DNA of 64,000 bases from Zhengitettix transpicula. Its lineage: Eukaryota; Arthropoda; Insecta; Orthoptera; Tetrigidae. The translations under genes were made by a program, and so were the position numbers. The DNA lies in contig CM073595.1 in assembly GCA_037074705.1 (NCBI GenBank), positions 54,989,639 to 55,053,638 on the forward strand. The letters are read 5' to 3'. This document shows positions 25,168-37,639 of this stretch, piece by piece. Position 1 is the first letter of the stretch. Every line of letters begins with the position of its first letter. Under the pieces are notes generated by a model. It was given only the letters and a program-made list of their open reading frames with translations, ran no database searches and was not told the origin of the DNA.

Positions 25168-25173
25168 TTTATT
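25168..25173 (-). terminator. Poly(A) signal of the GNAT gene
   Basis: TTTATT on the plus strand is AATAAA on the minus strand, beginning 11 bases after the stop codon at 25,185-25,187. The 3' UTR would be very short if this signal is used. Confidence 0.6.
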
Positions 25174-25184
25174 TGTGATACTTT

Positions 25185-28100
25185 TCACTCAATGCACAGC
25201 TTGCCCATGATTTTGAGCGACGGAGCTTCCATGTCGTGGAAGATAACGCGGCCCTCGTCGTCCTTGTAGTCGGCGTAACGCATCTCCACGAGCACCTGCA
25301 AGCCCGCCCTCGAGGCCTGTATCTGTGCAGCCAGGCCAGAGAACACGGTGACGGTGGCCCGAAGCCCGAGGGCCCGCGCCATGGGGAAGCGCGCCCGCAG
25401 GATCTGCTCGCCCACGCCTTGACCACGGTACTGCGGGCTCACGGAAAGGCCCACGGCAGACAGGTAGTGGTCTATCTGGAAGTGCTCGTACGCGTTGAAC
25501 AAGCTCTCCACCTTGGCCAACATCAGACGCAACACCGTCTTCAGACGCTCTCCGTTCAGCTACGAACAAAGATCGAGGTTTCTCAGCAATTATATGTGAT
25601 ATTTCAATGCCATAGTTGACCACCGGCTTGAACCCACATCCTCTGTAGCCACTGTGACCGCTTACAATACCCAACCTCCACTTAAACCCCTTATTAAACA
25701 TCCATCAGTCCTTCCCTGCAGGTGAATATTTAAACCGAGTCCTGAATTTGGCACCACTTTGCGAGGGCCTCGAACTAAATGACAGCACTACTCGAATGAG
25801 TTTATTTTGTAACAGTTGGACACAACTCTCAGCAGACGCCCTGTAAATTTGCAAGACAGTTACGACTATTGTCAGAAACGAAAAGAAAGTGCAGTCATAA
25901 AATTATTTGTAAAAGAAGGATCCTTGAAGTGTGTATACTCCTTCAATTTACGGAATGAGCGGCCGAGTTTAAACGTGATCATGAAAGCATCCAAGATGGT
26001 TTACGTGAAGGTCGTACTGAAACTGCGATACGATTGGAAGATCGTCGTGCGAAGTAGAGTGAAATTGCTAATACTGTAGTGGTATCGAAAGAACGCGTCG
26101 GTTGCATTTTGCACGAGGAGTTGTACATGAAAAAGCTTCGGTCAAGATGCCTGCTCGACGCTGTTCACAAACGCATACGGACGACACTTTCCCGACAGTG
26201 CTTAGCACGTTTTACAAACAAAAAATCAGGAGCGTTGTACTGCGTCAATATGTGACAATGGATGAAACGTGGATTCGACATAACACATCAGAATTGAAAC
26301 AACATTCCATGCAGGGGATAGAAGCAGGTTCCTCAGCTACGAAGAAGGAAAATCTGTGTCATGGCGGTAAGTTTTTTTTTTTTTTTGGGGGGGGGGAAGG
26401 GGATGCTGATCGATTATCTCTGAAAAGATAAATCAATACCTGAGAAAATTCTAATTTTAAACCGCAACTGGAATAAAAAATTATTGAAAACAGAAAATGA
26501 AGTCCATCAGAATAATCTAAATGCATACAAGACCGCATTGGCGGTGGGAAAATTGAGGGATTTGCACTATGAAGTGCAGAAAACACCCATCACGTATTAT
26601 GCTCCCTCGGACTGGTCGCTGAACAACTTTTTTCGTCAAATCAAGAAGCGGATTGCGTAGACGAATATTTTGCATCACTTCCAGCTCAACACTACAGGGA
26701 CTGGAGCACCGGTGGATGAAATGTATTTAAAAATAATGCTGAAAAATAAAATTATTTTGAACATATAAATTGTAATTTCACTATCAGGCCCAAAAATAAT
26801 TACACCAATCTCGCGCTCTCTTTTTTTATGCCTCGCCAACAATTGAACGTCTTCGCCTAGCACCGGATATTTTGCGCAACATAGAACGTAATCGCGTAAT
26901 GCGTCGACAAGTCAACATGGACGGATTAGTATATTATCCTAAACATCCCTCATTACTTATTGGGGCGCAGTTTTACGTCGCGCATGATGTACCCCGCCAC
27001 GTGTTAAAATATTCTTATATTTGCTGAAATATTTTAGAAAAATTATTATAAAAATATTTTAAAAAAACCATCACAACCGGTGTTTCGGCACTGAGCATGA
27101 TGCACATTTACGCGAATGAATGGTTACATTAGATGGCACATGAATAATCCAGACTTAAAAATTTCGCCAAAAAACAAATTGAAATTGTCTCAAGGATATG
27201 TACGTAAATGAAACAATTATTTTATTTTATATGTAAAATTAAAATGTGTTATTAATTATAATAAAAATATTATAATATTCAAAATAAAATATCGCATTGA
27301 TATAAGTACAGCATTAGTTTCGCAAAACAATAAAATAGAAACTGAAGACGCATGAACGAAGTAGGTACGGTAAAAATGTTAGTCAGTAAGAATAAAATCC
27401 AAACTAAAATTAAGAAACCTCAAATAAAGAGAGACGAGTAGAGGAACTAGAAACTTCTTACAGGAATAAAGAAATTCTGTTTCGTAAGAAAAATTTCCTA
27501 CGAATCGAAATTTTTCATCGCTTCAATAACTTTGACAGTAATTACAAAACCAATACTACAGACTCAAATAAAATTGGTAATTATAGGTAGTAGCTTTCGT
27601 TTCTGTGAGTCATAATCATCCGATACATTATATTCAAGGAAAGTCGCTGTGCACTGGACTACGGACGTAGATCCATATTTGAAGCTGGGAACAAAGTTGG
27701 TAAAACACAAGTTATCAGAAACGTTTTTTCGTAGACTCGCGATTGTTTTGCAATTCTTTCTACTGGTGGGTATAATTTAATTGTTTGGTTCATTTGATGA
27801 AAGCTGTGCGTGATGCGTAGTGTATAGATATTCAGAAAATTTCCTAATATCCTGTATAAGTTGAAATAATTTTAAAACCTTGACATTTGAAAATCACAGT
27901 TAAACAATATTAATTTCCCCGTCCATACAAAAGCCATAAGTCGAAAAATAAAATAAAGCTACCATCTACGCCAATTAACTTTGACTTGTTTTGATCAACA
28001 ATGATAAAGCGATATAAGTTATTAAATGAGTAACACGTGTGATTATTCTAGATTGTGAAACACTTCCTTATCGTCGTAAGCGTCACCATATGATTACCAA

Positions 28101-30306
28101 CGTCAAATAATCGATAATGAGACTAGCAATTAAAGTCCGCTCCGACGATAAATCTACCAAGATTTTAGGGAGTTGTTACCAGAAATCCTTCACGGTTTCC
28201 GTAAAAGAAGCGGTAAGCCATGGAATTAATTTATCACATAAATTATAAATTGATTCTTGTCGCAGATCTACAAAATTTTGGTGTTTTTGGTCCACAAACG
28301 AAGCAACTGAAAAGGATAAAACAGTAAAGAGGAATCAGAGCACGAAAATTATGTTAAACACTAGTTTATTACGTATAAACGATTTAACTGATGAAAATAT
28401 TAAAAATATTCTTAATAGAAAAACTGGAACATACTCATCATTTATTTGTAGGTTGGATTACTCTCATAAGGTCTCCTGAAACATTATGTTAACTGAACAA
28501 GAAAAATACTGTGATATAGAGCCATTTAGGAAAATTTACAGATCAATTGTAATCAAACAATATCATGTTAAAATGCTACTTATGGGTTTTACTTGGACGT
28601 GGACAACGCTGAACAGGTACACGATTGAAGTACGTAATACGAAGGAAAAAATAGGAGTGTGAATAATCACGTCCTCAAAAAAGTGTCGAAAGAGGTCAGT
28701 TATTATAGTTTTTAGTGAAATCTGTAAAAGTATTGATAATAAGTTAATTTTTCTTTGCCTGCTGAGAGCAATACAAAGGATACTTAATGCTATCATCACA
28801 CGTAATAGGAAATAAAGGCAAATTTATTAGAAATAATAACATGTAGCGTCACATACGAGACCACATTAAGACTGCTGCGTTTTACCTGCCTCGCTAGGAG
28901 GAATATATATTTTTTTTCGTGGTGGGAGGGGGGGGGGGCAGACGGAACAGTATTGCTGGAAGATGTTTGAGTGTGTTTGAGTGTTGATACAAACATATCT
29001 CCAGCTGCTTTGATTTTGTGCACGTACAGGCTATCGCATAGAGATTGCAATTTTGTTTGTCTCCGCCAAAAGATAATAATTGTTCTTTTGGGGACGTACC
29101 TAGTGTGTGGTGAAGCACCATTATATACATTTTGCATCATAAACGGAGCAAGAGTAGTGGAGAGGCCGTGAGCAGTTCTATTTAGATGACCAGATGTTGT
29201 GAAGAAAGATGAAGTGGTTGCTGTTGTACTGTGAGCTGATGGCGTCGGTTGGAGCCGGGAGTTGCAGCGCGGGACATCGTCGGACGACGCCCCACAAACA
29301 CATTGCAATAGTAGAATAGGTTGTGAGCCTAATATTGGAGTCATGCAATGGATGAAATATTTGTAGAATCATAAATAACAGTAGCAAATTAAGTTAATTT
29401 TAGAAATATACAATAAATCTGTGTCTCAGCATTTAGTGTCACCGTAATTTACAGTGCAGAATAATTATAAAATCTTGTGATAATCGTAAGATAGCATGAC
29501 AATCACAGCCGGTAATTTTTCAACAGTGGCCTCATGTGCTGTAAAATGATATGGCGTGCATTTACCGGAATGAGAAGCTGAGTATGTAGTAAATCGTTAG
29601 GTCTACATTAAATGAAAGACTATCTATACAAAGATTGACAAAACAGTTAATGATGGCACTTTTATTCATAGGGCTGGAAGCGAAAGCCTCCAAAACAAAG
29701 GTTGTACTGTTCGAAAACGAGCGAATTTAGGGTATTTCGTAAAGGGATGAGAACGAAACCGTTGGTAATAATAATTTTTTTTAACGCTCAAATTTGTAAC
29801 CTCGTTCATTGTTCACCCATCGATTAAACAGTTCACCGCACGTCCAACGCTCAACGCTATAGTCAATATATAAAGGGCATACAACGAGAGAAATTAACTA
29901 ATGGAAAGATAATTTGATATGAATTTTTTAAAAAATATTTTACCCCTTCAATGTCGAATGGAACGCCTTTGCTGTTGACGCAGGTAATGTTGACACCAAT
30001 GATTTCCTGATCTGAACCTTCCCGAATAGCGACAAGACCCATGTTCTGTTTTAGAATGTTGCCCCACAACGCCTTGACGTCGGTCACCGACGCCGGTTCC
30101 TCCCACAGACGCACGCACTTGTTGGCGGACTCGTCGTAGAGGAAGTACTTGGCCATGAAGTCCGAGATAGCCTGGTGCATTTCAGGAGGGATGTCCTGGA
30201 TCCTGTAGCGGAGACAGGAGCCGTCGGGCAAGGGCTTCTTGCTCTCGACCGTCGCCCAAATTTGCGGGAAGGTGATCCCGGCCGGCCTCTTCCACGCCAC
30301 AGCCAT
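25185..30306 (-). CDS. GNAT-family N-acetyltransferase (arylalkylamine/dopamine NAT-like), two exons
   Basis: Minus-strand exons are 30,306-29,944 (121 codons) and 25,559-25,185 (124 codons plus TGA), giving 245 residues. The donor is GAAGGG|GTAAAA and the acceptor CGTAG|CTGAAC; the single 4,384-bp intron is phase 0. The join reads FDIEG/LNGERLKTVLRLM, as expected for this family without a gap. Exon 1 holds the diverged N-terminal half (SDFMAKYFLYDESANK, MGLVAIREG, IIGVNITCVN). Exon 2 holds the GNAT core: HYLSAVGLSVSPQ then the acetyl-CoA pyrophosphate loop YRGQGVGE (residues 165-172), followed by ATVTVFSGLAAQIQASRAGL. Family members acetylate amines such as dopamine, octopamine or tryptamine with acetyl-CoA, acting in cuticle sclerotisation and amine inactivation; the substrate here cannot be read from sequence. 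The start sits in context TAGCAATGGCT. Exons are GC-rich, clearly unlike the intron. No signal peptide or membrane segment is seen, so the protein is probably cytosolic. No break was found. Confidence 0.9.
25850..26760 (+). mobile_element. Decayed mariner transposase (irritans-like)
   Basis: Plus-strand fragments follow mariner order: SAVIKLFVKEG (N-terminus) near 25,890, a helix-turn-helix region with ILHEELYMKKL-like sequence near 26,105, YVTMDETWIRHNTSELKQ (first catalytic Asp block) near 26,250, KTALAVGKLRDLHYE near 26,535, the second acidic block region YYAPSDWSLNNFF near 26,600 and LPAQHYRD near 26,680. Stops and shifts occur between them, and a poly(T)-poly(G) tract (26,371-26,397) interrupts the middle, so it is dead. 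It lies in the intron of the GNAT gene, antisense to it. Confidence 0.9.
26761..29943. other. Remainder of the GNAT intron
   Basis: No exon or defined mobile element could be supported. A 182-codon open frame on the minus strand (28,796-29,344) has no recognisable domain and contains a G-homopolymer (28,928-28,939); it is probably chance. The stretch 27,065-27,110 (CCATCACAACCGGTGTTTCG) looks like a transposon fragment but was not classified. Confidence 0.45.
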
Positions 30307-30599
30307 TGCTAATATACCACTTTCATAACGAAACTAAGCCGATAAGTTATCAGTTGCGCGCTATCTAAGCTGTCCTTCTAGGCGGATTACGTATGCGATT
30401 TACGCCGTCGCAAAAGTTTGTCAGATTAGGAACCGAGCCTCCAACCTGCAGTTTTTTGACGCCTCAAATTCTTAAAATTATTAAGGTTTTAAAAATTAAC
30501 ATCTCAGATCTTTTTTTTTTCAAAAGCGTTACACAACCATTTAGTTTGTAATTCGTAGGCCTATATATAATTATATCACAATTTTAATACACCACAGAC

Positions 30600-30874
30600 C
30601 AGTGGCGTCTCGTGCGTATTTGCTACAGCACATAAATGTTAATTTAGTAATAATTAATTTTTCTCAATTTTTAGAACCTTCATAATAATTGTGTTTCAAC
30701 ACTGCGAATCTGTGCTTCAATATTAAAGAATTTAAACTCCCCGCCTTCCGGCGCATCGCTCCTAAAGCAGCCAGTTGGCCATCTGAGTGCTATTCCAGCG
30801 ATAGCACAGGATCTGGCGCTTCAATGACAACTGCGCATGCGCTTTATACCTATACACACCTCGTACGCCACCTG
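30600..30874 (+). mobile_element. CAGTG-ended MITE, copy 2 (275 bp)
   Basis: Starts CAGTGGCGTCTCGTGCGTAT and ends so that the other strand reads CAGGTGGCGTACGAGGTGTG, giving imperfect inverted termini. It shares TGCTACAGCACATAAAT and ATAATAATTGTGTTTCAACA with the element at 8,643-8,869. It lies about 290 bases upstream of the GNAT start codon, so it could affect that promoter. Superfamily (hAT-like) is inferred. Confidence 0.55.
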
Positions 30875-32699
30875 TAAAGCTCGACAAACTACTTGCCTTG
30901 TGTGCTGGAATGCTAACATCACAAGGAAACACAGCTATGACACAGAGGCGACATAATCAACGAAATCTAAATAAATTTGAACTGTTCAATATAAATCAAC
31001 CAACAATACAGGCATTCAAATTATATTGTAACACGCCGTTTGTTGGCGTCAAATATCAACAAGGTGGGTAATTTCGGCTCTTCGTTATACTCAAGGCTGT
31101 CAATTTATAATGTGTTCAGCCGTTTTGTGGAACTCCTATGACGTGCCATTCTGAACATCACCATTTTAGTATTTTAGTAGGAAGAAAAATTTCGTTGTTT
31201 GTAATTTTGCGCCGAGAATTTAAATGTCTGTGATGTACATTCACTTTGAAGGAAGTTATCATTATTGCTAATTTATTTTAAGTATTTTACTAGTATACGA
31301 TACGGAAAATTTAGTTATAATAAATAAACTGTTAAATTGGATGAACAGTTGAAATGTTAAGTTGGTTTTGGGAATTGGTTTATTATTAAATGACACAGGA
31401 GCCCCAAGTAAAACAGAGTAAATGTGCGGTCATGGTGAAACAATAGATGTAAAAAAATAAAAACAAAATGTTAGATGATATGGTAGCAATCGAACAGTGA
31501 AGATCGGGTTTAAAAATTTATCAGTCAAGAAGACCTGTGGCTGCCATCTGATAATTGAACAATCAGTTTAAGTAATATGTTGTATAATATATATATATAT
31601 ATATATATATAACATTGACAACCAATATAAATATTTAACGTCCTAAATTTATTTCCTTTAATATAAAAACAAATTTAAATAATTTATTTATTTAATACAT
31701 GATATATTTAAAGTTAGATAATTGTGATGAAATAATTGTTAATTATTTTGGGCTAATGCAATAATATATATATAATTTACTAATATTTGTCTTGTTTAAC
31801 AGTTCCATATATAATACGTTGTAGCTTGCAGGGAGAGGCGTGACGTCAGCGGATGACGTAATCACCGTAGGATTCTCCCTAGTTTACTTGCCACGCAGTT
31901 GAAGTTGACACCGGATTTATTCAACTTGCACATACACTGTAAATTGGAAGAGTTTCTGTTATGTGTTGATGGCAAAACCTCAGTGTTTCATGAAACTTTA
32001 TTAAGAAACAAACTTATACTCACGGCAGTGAGAATAAAGACTCATACATGCTGACTTGTCTAGTTATTTATAAAAAATAAAGATTTATCGGGTATAACAG
32101 AATGCTAACCGGAATTTAAAGACTGTGTTAAATGTTGTGTGTTTGTTTTCGGGGAAAATAATTTCTTTTATGTAAAGACGTAAAAATACACTATGTCATG
32201 AACGAGGAAAAAATTGACGTAATTCACGTAATAAAAGTCATGGAAGACATTTTACGGTAGATGGCAGATGATTAGGGTAAATGCCGAAAGATCCTGTGGT
32301 TTATATATCTAAGAAAATAAAGATATGAAGAGAACTATTTCTGGTTTGATACATAACAAATATATATAACCAAAAAATTTTTGTTACTTGACCGTGTTTT
32401 TTTCAAAGAAAAAGATTTAATAATTTTATGCGAGTAAAAGCAAATGTAAATAATAGCAAAGAAGTTAGAAGAATATAAAGAAAATTTGAAATAATTACAA
32501 GCAAATTTTTGAAGATTTGTTAAGTTTGAAATCTACATTTGCATTTTTATGACATTATTGAAGATGGATTTCCAATTGCCGAAATTCTACTTACTGAAAA
32601 AGTGGAGTTTCTGATATTCTTTTTATTGTTTGTTATCAAGGATAAAAATGGCCAACTAAGGCCGAAATCTACCTAATAAAATAAACTTATTTTACTGCA
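30875..32699. other. Intergenic, no feature seen
   Basis: AT-rich DNA between the MITE and the LINE, with an (AT)n tract near 31,587-31,611. No coding sequence or element was supported. Confidence 0.5.
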
Positions 32700-33842
32700 G
32701 TGACCAATTTAAGGTTGTCAACATCAAACGGTCAGATTACCTGAATGAAACATTAAAACCAATTCATACAAAACGAAACTGCCATCTTAAGTCCCTGGGC
32801 ACAGAATTAATCAAGTAAAAGCATCTTACAAATGTTTTCACTGCCCCATGATACTATAGCAGACAAAGAAATACCAGAACCGCTTCCGAATAACCCTGAA
32901 ACGATCCGAACACTAAGGATATTCACAGTTCGAAAAATTAAAGAAGAAATAACAAGATTGAACAATAGGAAAGCTGCAGGACTTGTAGAAGGGAGCGAGA
33001 AAATCCCCTAAGAACTTCGAAACAAAGACGTCATTATGATTTTATACCTTCCAAACGTCAAACTAAGATTACAGTTTTTTCCCAAACCATTAAAAACTGA
33101 TGAAATAATATTAGTATTAAAGCCTGGCAAAAACCTTCATCTTGTAACGTCGTATAGATCCATTAGCCTCCTATCGGTCATATAAAAACTATTTTACAAA
33201 TAGATCCTCGCTTACAAAAAATCCGAGATCACCGATTTGGTTTCAGACATTCCCATTCAGCAATCCAGCAATGGCATACACTTGTCCATTCAATTAATAA
33301 GACTCTAGAAGGTAAAAAATATACACGTGCAGTATTCCTTGATGTATCATGTTTTCGACAAGATGTGGCTCGTTGGGCTTCTTCACAAAATAAAACTCTG
33401 CCATCTTAACTAAAATTATTTATGTCATCCGAAATTTAAAACAATATTTAATGAATAACTGTCAGATTATAGCCCAGTCAGGTTAGGCGTACCACAAATC
33501 AGCGTCCTTGACCCAATACTCTATCTTCTTTACACCTTGGATTTACCAACAACATTCGAACACTCAAATTGGTACTTTTGCATATGATACCGTAATAATA
33601 GTCACTCACGAAAACCCAGAAACTGCCTCAGCAAATCTACAAGATGACTTAAATCTCCTACAAAAAGGAACAGGAAAGTGGAAAATAAAAATAAACGAAA
33701 ATAAATCATCACAAATAACAATTACTTTGAGAAATCATGCCCTCCAGTCTCATTCAATAGTGTAACAATACCAAAATTAAATAGAGTACGATTATCTTGG
33801 AATGCACCTACGTAAGAGACTAACAAGGAAAGAACACAATAA
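32700..33842 (+). pseudogene. Jockey-clade LINE reverse transcriptase, 5' part (split element)
   Basis: A diverged pol frame reads, in order, KIKEEITRLNNRKAAG (near 32,940), the block ending SYRSISLLSVI (33,150-33,180), RFGFRHSHSAIQQWHTLVHS (33,235), AVFLDVS (33,330), GVPQISVLDP (33,490), GTFAYDTVIIV (33,570), KWKIKINENKSSQITITLR (33,675) and YDYLGMHLRKRLTRKEHN (33,789-33,840). These are the palm and thumb blocks of jockey-clade non-LTR retrotransposons. The catalytic FADD is FAYD, and stops and shifts are present, so it is dead. The 5' end is truncated at about 32,700. The frame stops abruptly at 33,842, where the Helitron array begins, and resumes at 57,780. Confidence 0.88.
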
Positions 33843-33937
33843 TCTTATAAATAAAAAAGAGTGTATGTATGTTTGTATGTTTGTTTGTATGTTTGTTTGT
33901 ATGTTTGTTTGTATGTTTGTATATTTGTATGTTCGTT

Positions 33938-34494
33938 ATACAAATCTACACCGGTAGAGCAAATTTCACCAAATTTCGTACACGTGTTCTTTACGACAAG
34001 GAAACAAACACTGTCGGAGTGAGACATGTCTACCACCCCCAGAAGCGGGGGTGCACGGGGGTTGAAATATTTAAACATGCTAAAACAGCCGATATTTTAG
34101 TCGGATAATAATTTTTAGGGGTCCAAGATATTTATGGTGTTTCTACCGATGTTTTCTGAATATAATTTTCATCCCCTACACCCTGGGAAAAGGGCACCCT
34201 TAGGGTTTGGGGTGGAGAATACAAATCTATACCGGTGGATCAAATTTCACCAAACTTCGTACACGTGTTCTTTGCGACCAGGAAAACAACACTGTCGGGG
34301 TGAGACGCGTCTACCAACCCCAGAAGCGGGGGTGGACGGGGATTGAAATACTTAAACATGCTAAAACAGCAGGTATTAGATTTGGATAAATATTTTCGGG
34401 GTCAAAGATATTGATTGTGTTTCTACCGATGTTATCTGAATATAATATTCATCTCCTACGCCCTGGGAAAAGGGCACCCTTAGGGTTTGGGGTG
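33938..34494 (+). repeat. Helitron 5' subrepeat, 280 bp, two copies
   Basis: The unit starts ATACAAATCTA.ACCGGT at 33,938 and again at 34,219, and contains CAAATTTCACCAAA, TCGTACACGTGTTCTTT, GGAAA(C/A)AA(A/C)ACTGTCGG and AAGGGCACCCTTAGGGTTTG. Helitron B has three units of the same repeat at 51,461, 51,742 and about 52,020, so the copy number varies between array members. The block GAAGCGGGGGTG is G-rich. Confidence 0.9.
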
Positions 34495-34929
34495 TAGTTG
34501 CTTTACAGAAAAATAACGCGAATACAACCGAGTTTGGAGTCAAATCGAAGGTTATGGATGTCAGTGAGTTTACTTCGGATAAATATTTTTAATTGCCCAT
34601 TTAACCCGAAAGGGTGGGGGTTGGAAGGGAAGATAAATAGTCAGTTCTTGCGCGTTCTTGGAGGAGAATTACGTGAATACTATTTCAACGGATGTTGTTG
34701 AAAATATAAATCCCTTTAGACATTAGTGGTGAGCTTGCTTAGGGCTGGGGGTGAGAATTGTCTATTATTCTAAAACTGCAAAAATGTTATGTGTTTATGG
34801 GTAAACTAGATTGATAGTGTTTCTACCGATGTGATATGAGTAAAAATTCAACCCTTTCCACCACGGGAAAGTAGCAGATTTAGGGGTGGTGTTGTTCATA
34901 CTATTTTAACCTATTTTGTTTCCATTAAT

Positions 34930-36770
34930 AACGACGTTTAATCAAAAATAAAAGTGTTTCAGAACCATTGCTTTTTATACTCTTTTAAAAAGTTTTTATA
35001 TTTTAAATTGTTATAAACATAATTTTACATTTATTCCGTAATTGAAGTTGTATTATTGAGAAGAAATAAAGCAACAAATAATCACGGACAAATATATGTA
35101 ACAAAAACTCTACATGCTAACGTAGTTTATAATTTAGTTTACTACAACTTCAATGAAAATATTATCCACGTAATCTACATTATTAGAACAATTGTTCTCA
35201 AAATCCTAAACCATATAAATCAATCCATTAATAATCCCTTTTCTACCAGAACGAAAGGGCTTAATATAAATAATTATTACACTTACGAAAACTTCATCAA
35301 AAATTTATTAAATCAAATGCTTTTTCCCACAGCAGATCGGCCTCAGCCTTTTACTATTAGGCCTTCCGGGAAATAAGGCACGTTGTAAATCTGCAGATGT
35401 TGAGAAAACTGTTAAAAGCATTTACCAGTTCTTCCATAAGACAGAAACATTTCCGCATCTTAAAATTTCTTTTCCAAAGCACATTATTTTCCACTGACAT
35501 AAAACGGTTTAATTTTAACAATTTATGCAGCTTTTAAGAGTTTTATATTTATACAATATTTCAAATTAAATTACGGACAAGGAATAATAAAGGACACGTC
35601 AGCTGTAAAGAAATCGAATGCTTTACAATTATTATCAATGAACAAAAGACGAAAAATTCATTATCATATCGAACATTAAAATATTGATGTTCTACGCATT
35701 CACTTTCATCATCTGAACTAAAATTTAGTTATTTCAAATGCTTTTCCCACAGCAGATCAGCCTCAGCCTTTTACTAATTGGCCTTCCGGGAAATAAGGCA
35801 CGTCGTAAATCTGCAGATCTTGAGGAAACTGTTAAAAGTATTTACCAGTTTTTCCATAAGACGAAACATTTCCGCATTTTTAAATTTCTTTTCCAAACCA
35901 CATTCTTTTCCACTGACATAAAAAGGTTTTATTTTAACAATTTATGCAGGTTTAAAGAGTTTTATATTTATACAATATTTCAAATCAAATTACGGACAAG
36001 AATTAATAAAGGACACATCAGATTAACGAAATCGAATATTTTAAGCACGAATAAAATATTATCATCGTACTTTAAATTACTAAAACACATGCTGTAATAA
36101 TTGTAATTCCATATAAAAGTATCCATTAATAACGACGTTTCTTGGACAACAAAAGTGTTTCCGAACCACTGCTTTTTAAACTCTTTTAAAAAGGTTTTAT
36201 ATTATAAATTGTATCCAAACATAATTTTACATTTATTCTGTAATTTAAGTTGTATTATTGACAAGAAATAAAGCAACAAATAATCACGAACAAATACATG
36301 TAACAAAAACTCTACATGCTAACGTAGTTTATAATTTAGTTTACTACAACTTCAATGAAAATATTATCCACGTAATCTACATAATTTGAACAAGTGTTCT
36401 CAAAATCCTAAACCATATAACCCCTTTCCTACCAGAACAAAAGTGTTTAATATAAATAATTATTACACTTCATTTATAAATATAATTGTTATTATCAATG
36501 AACAAAAGACGAAAACTTTATTATATTATCGAACATTAAAATATTGATTTTCTACGCATTTAATTTCATGTTCTGGACTAAAATTTATTTATTTCAAATG
36601 CTTTTTCCCACAGCAGATCGGCCTGAGCCGTTTATTAATAGGCCTTCCGGGAAGTAAGGCAGGTCGTAAGTCTGCAGATGTTGAGAAAACCGTTAAAAGC
36701 GAATACAAGTTCTTCGTTAAAACGAAAATATGTCCAAATCCTATAAATTCCTTTTCCAAGCACCGCCTTT
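34930..36770 (+). repeat. Helitron internal repeat cluster (R and S blocks)
   Basis: Block R (34,930-35,270; copy 36,120-36,480; third copy in Helitron B, 52,735-53,084) contains GCAACAAATAATCACG and ACTCTACATGCTAACGTAG. Block S occurs at 35,317, 35,735 and 36,597 and contains CCCACAGCAGATC.GCCT, AGGCCTTCCGGGAA and AATCTGCAGAT. In all three S copies one frame stays open from FPQQI through ADVEKTVKS-like residues. The blocks are arranged R-S-S-R-S. A second S-associated segment (AACATTAAAATATTGAT, then TTCTACGCATT) precedes the later copies. Confidence 0.85.
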
Positions 36771-37639
36771 TAAAGGGGATACATTAGTTGTTCCACGGAA
36801 CAGGAGTCATGATTGGGTGTTATTTGCTTTTGAATCAAACCAGCCAATGCCATTCCATATAGAAAATAATTCAAACTAAATGTGCCGACATTTACTGTTT
36901 CAAGGAAGCAAGAGCTACAATTGGTTGATATTTTGTTGAAGCAACCCCACTCTAATTCCAATACGCTAGGAAGCTGATACAGAACAAAAAATTGTCAGTC
37001 GATTGACTAGAAGCATTCCAAACGCATCTGGTTTCCATCGATTAATTTACAGAAGCTTTTGTGGGCCTTTTCACAAACGGTTACATAGTAGCATTTTGTG
37101 CCATCAAACCACATTCCACATTTTTCAATATATTTTTTTTTTCCAGATTTTATTTTCTACAAGCAGCCGCAAACATCAAACAATATTACCGGCAACCTGT
37201 CGTTTTCTTGCAACCAAACAGCAAGTAGGCCAACCATTTGTTGTATTTTTATCTCTTTCTTTCAGGTTTTGTTGTCTCAGCAAGTATTACGAGCAAGTTT
37301 CCCACCGACTCCAAAAATAAAATTGACTAAGGAACATAAACACATTTCAGGTAATTTCACAAATAATTTACGTATATTTCACGTCTGTAATTATGTTTTC
37401 AATGCTTTACTTTGTAAAATTACATACTATTATTAATTTCCAGTACATTATTTGAAAATCTAGATCTTTTCTTTAAAAAATGTTTAAAAAACATTTTCTA
37501 TTTGCAGTTAATTTCAAATGATAATATTTTTGAAATAATTACCGTACTTTTTACACATTTCATTCCCAATTTCACAGGATTCTCTTACAACCTCGGCAGA
37601 AGCTACAAACGAATCTCCTAAGGACACCGCAGATACAAT

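Noticed and set aside
25615..25690. Possible tRNA-derived SINE fragment (minus-strand GGTTCAAGCC resembling a B box)
   Set aside because: No matching A box at proper spacing, no cloverleaf and no poly(A) tail were found.
25189..25701. 170-codon and other overlapping frames at the GNAT exon 2
   Set aside because: They are out-of-frame shadows of the GC-rich exon and run through its acceptor into the intron.
28796..29344. 182-codon open frame on the minus strand in the GNAT intron
   Set aside because: No recognisable domain, no splice or promoter support, and it crosses a G-homopolymer; long chance frames occur in intron DNA.
33570..33605. A functional reverse transcriptase in the LINE
   Set aside because: The catalytic FADD is FAYD, and stops and shifts occur throughout.
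33866..33933. Tandem TTTGTATG repeats as a CRISPR-like array
   Set aside because: Simple microsatellite without spacers; it is the standard 5' portion of this Helitron family.
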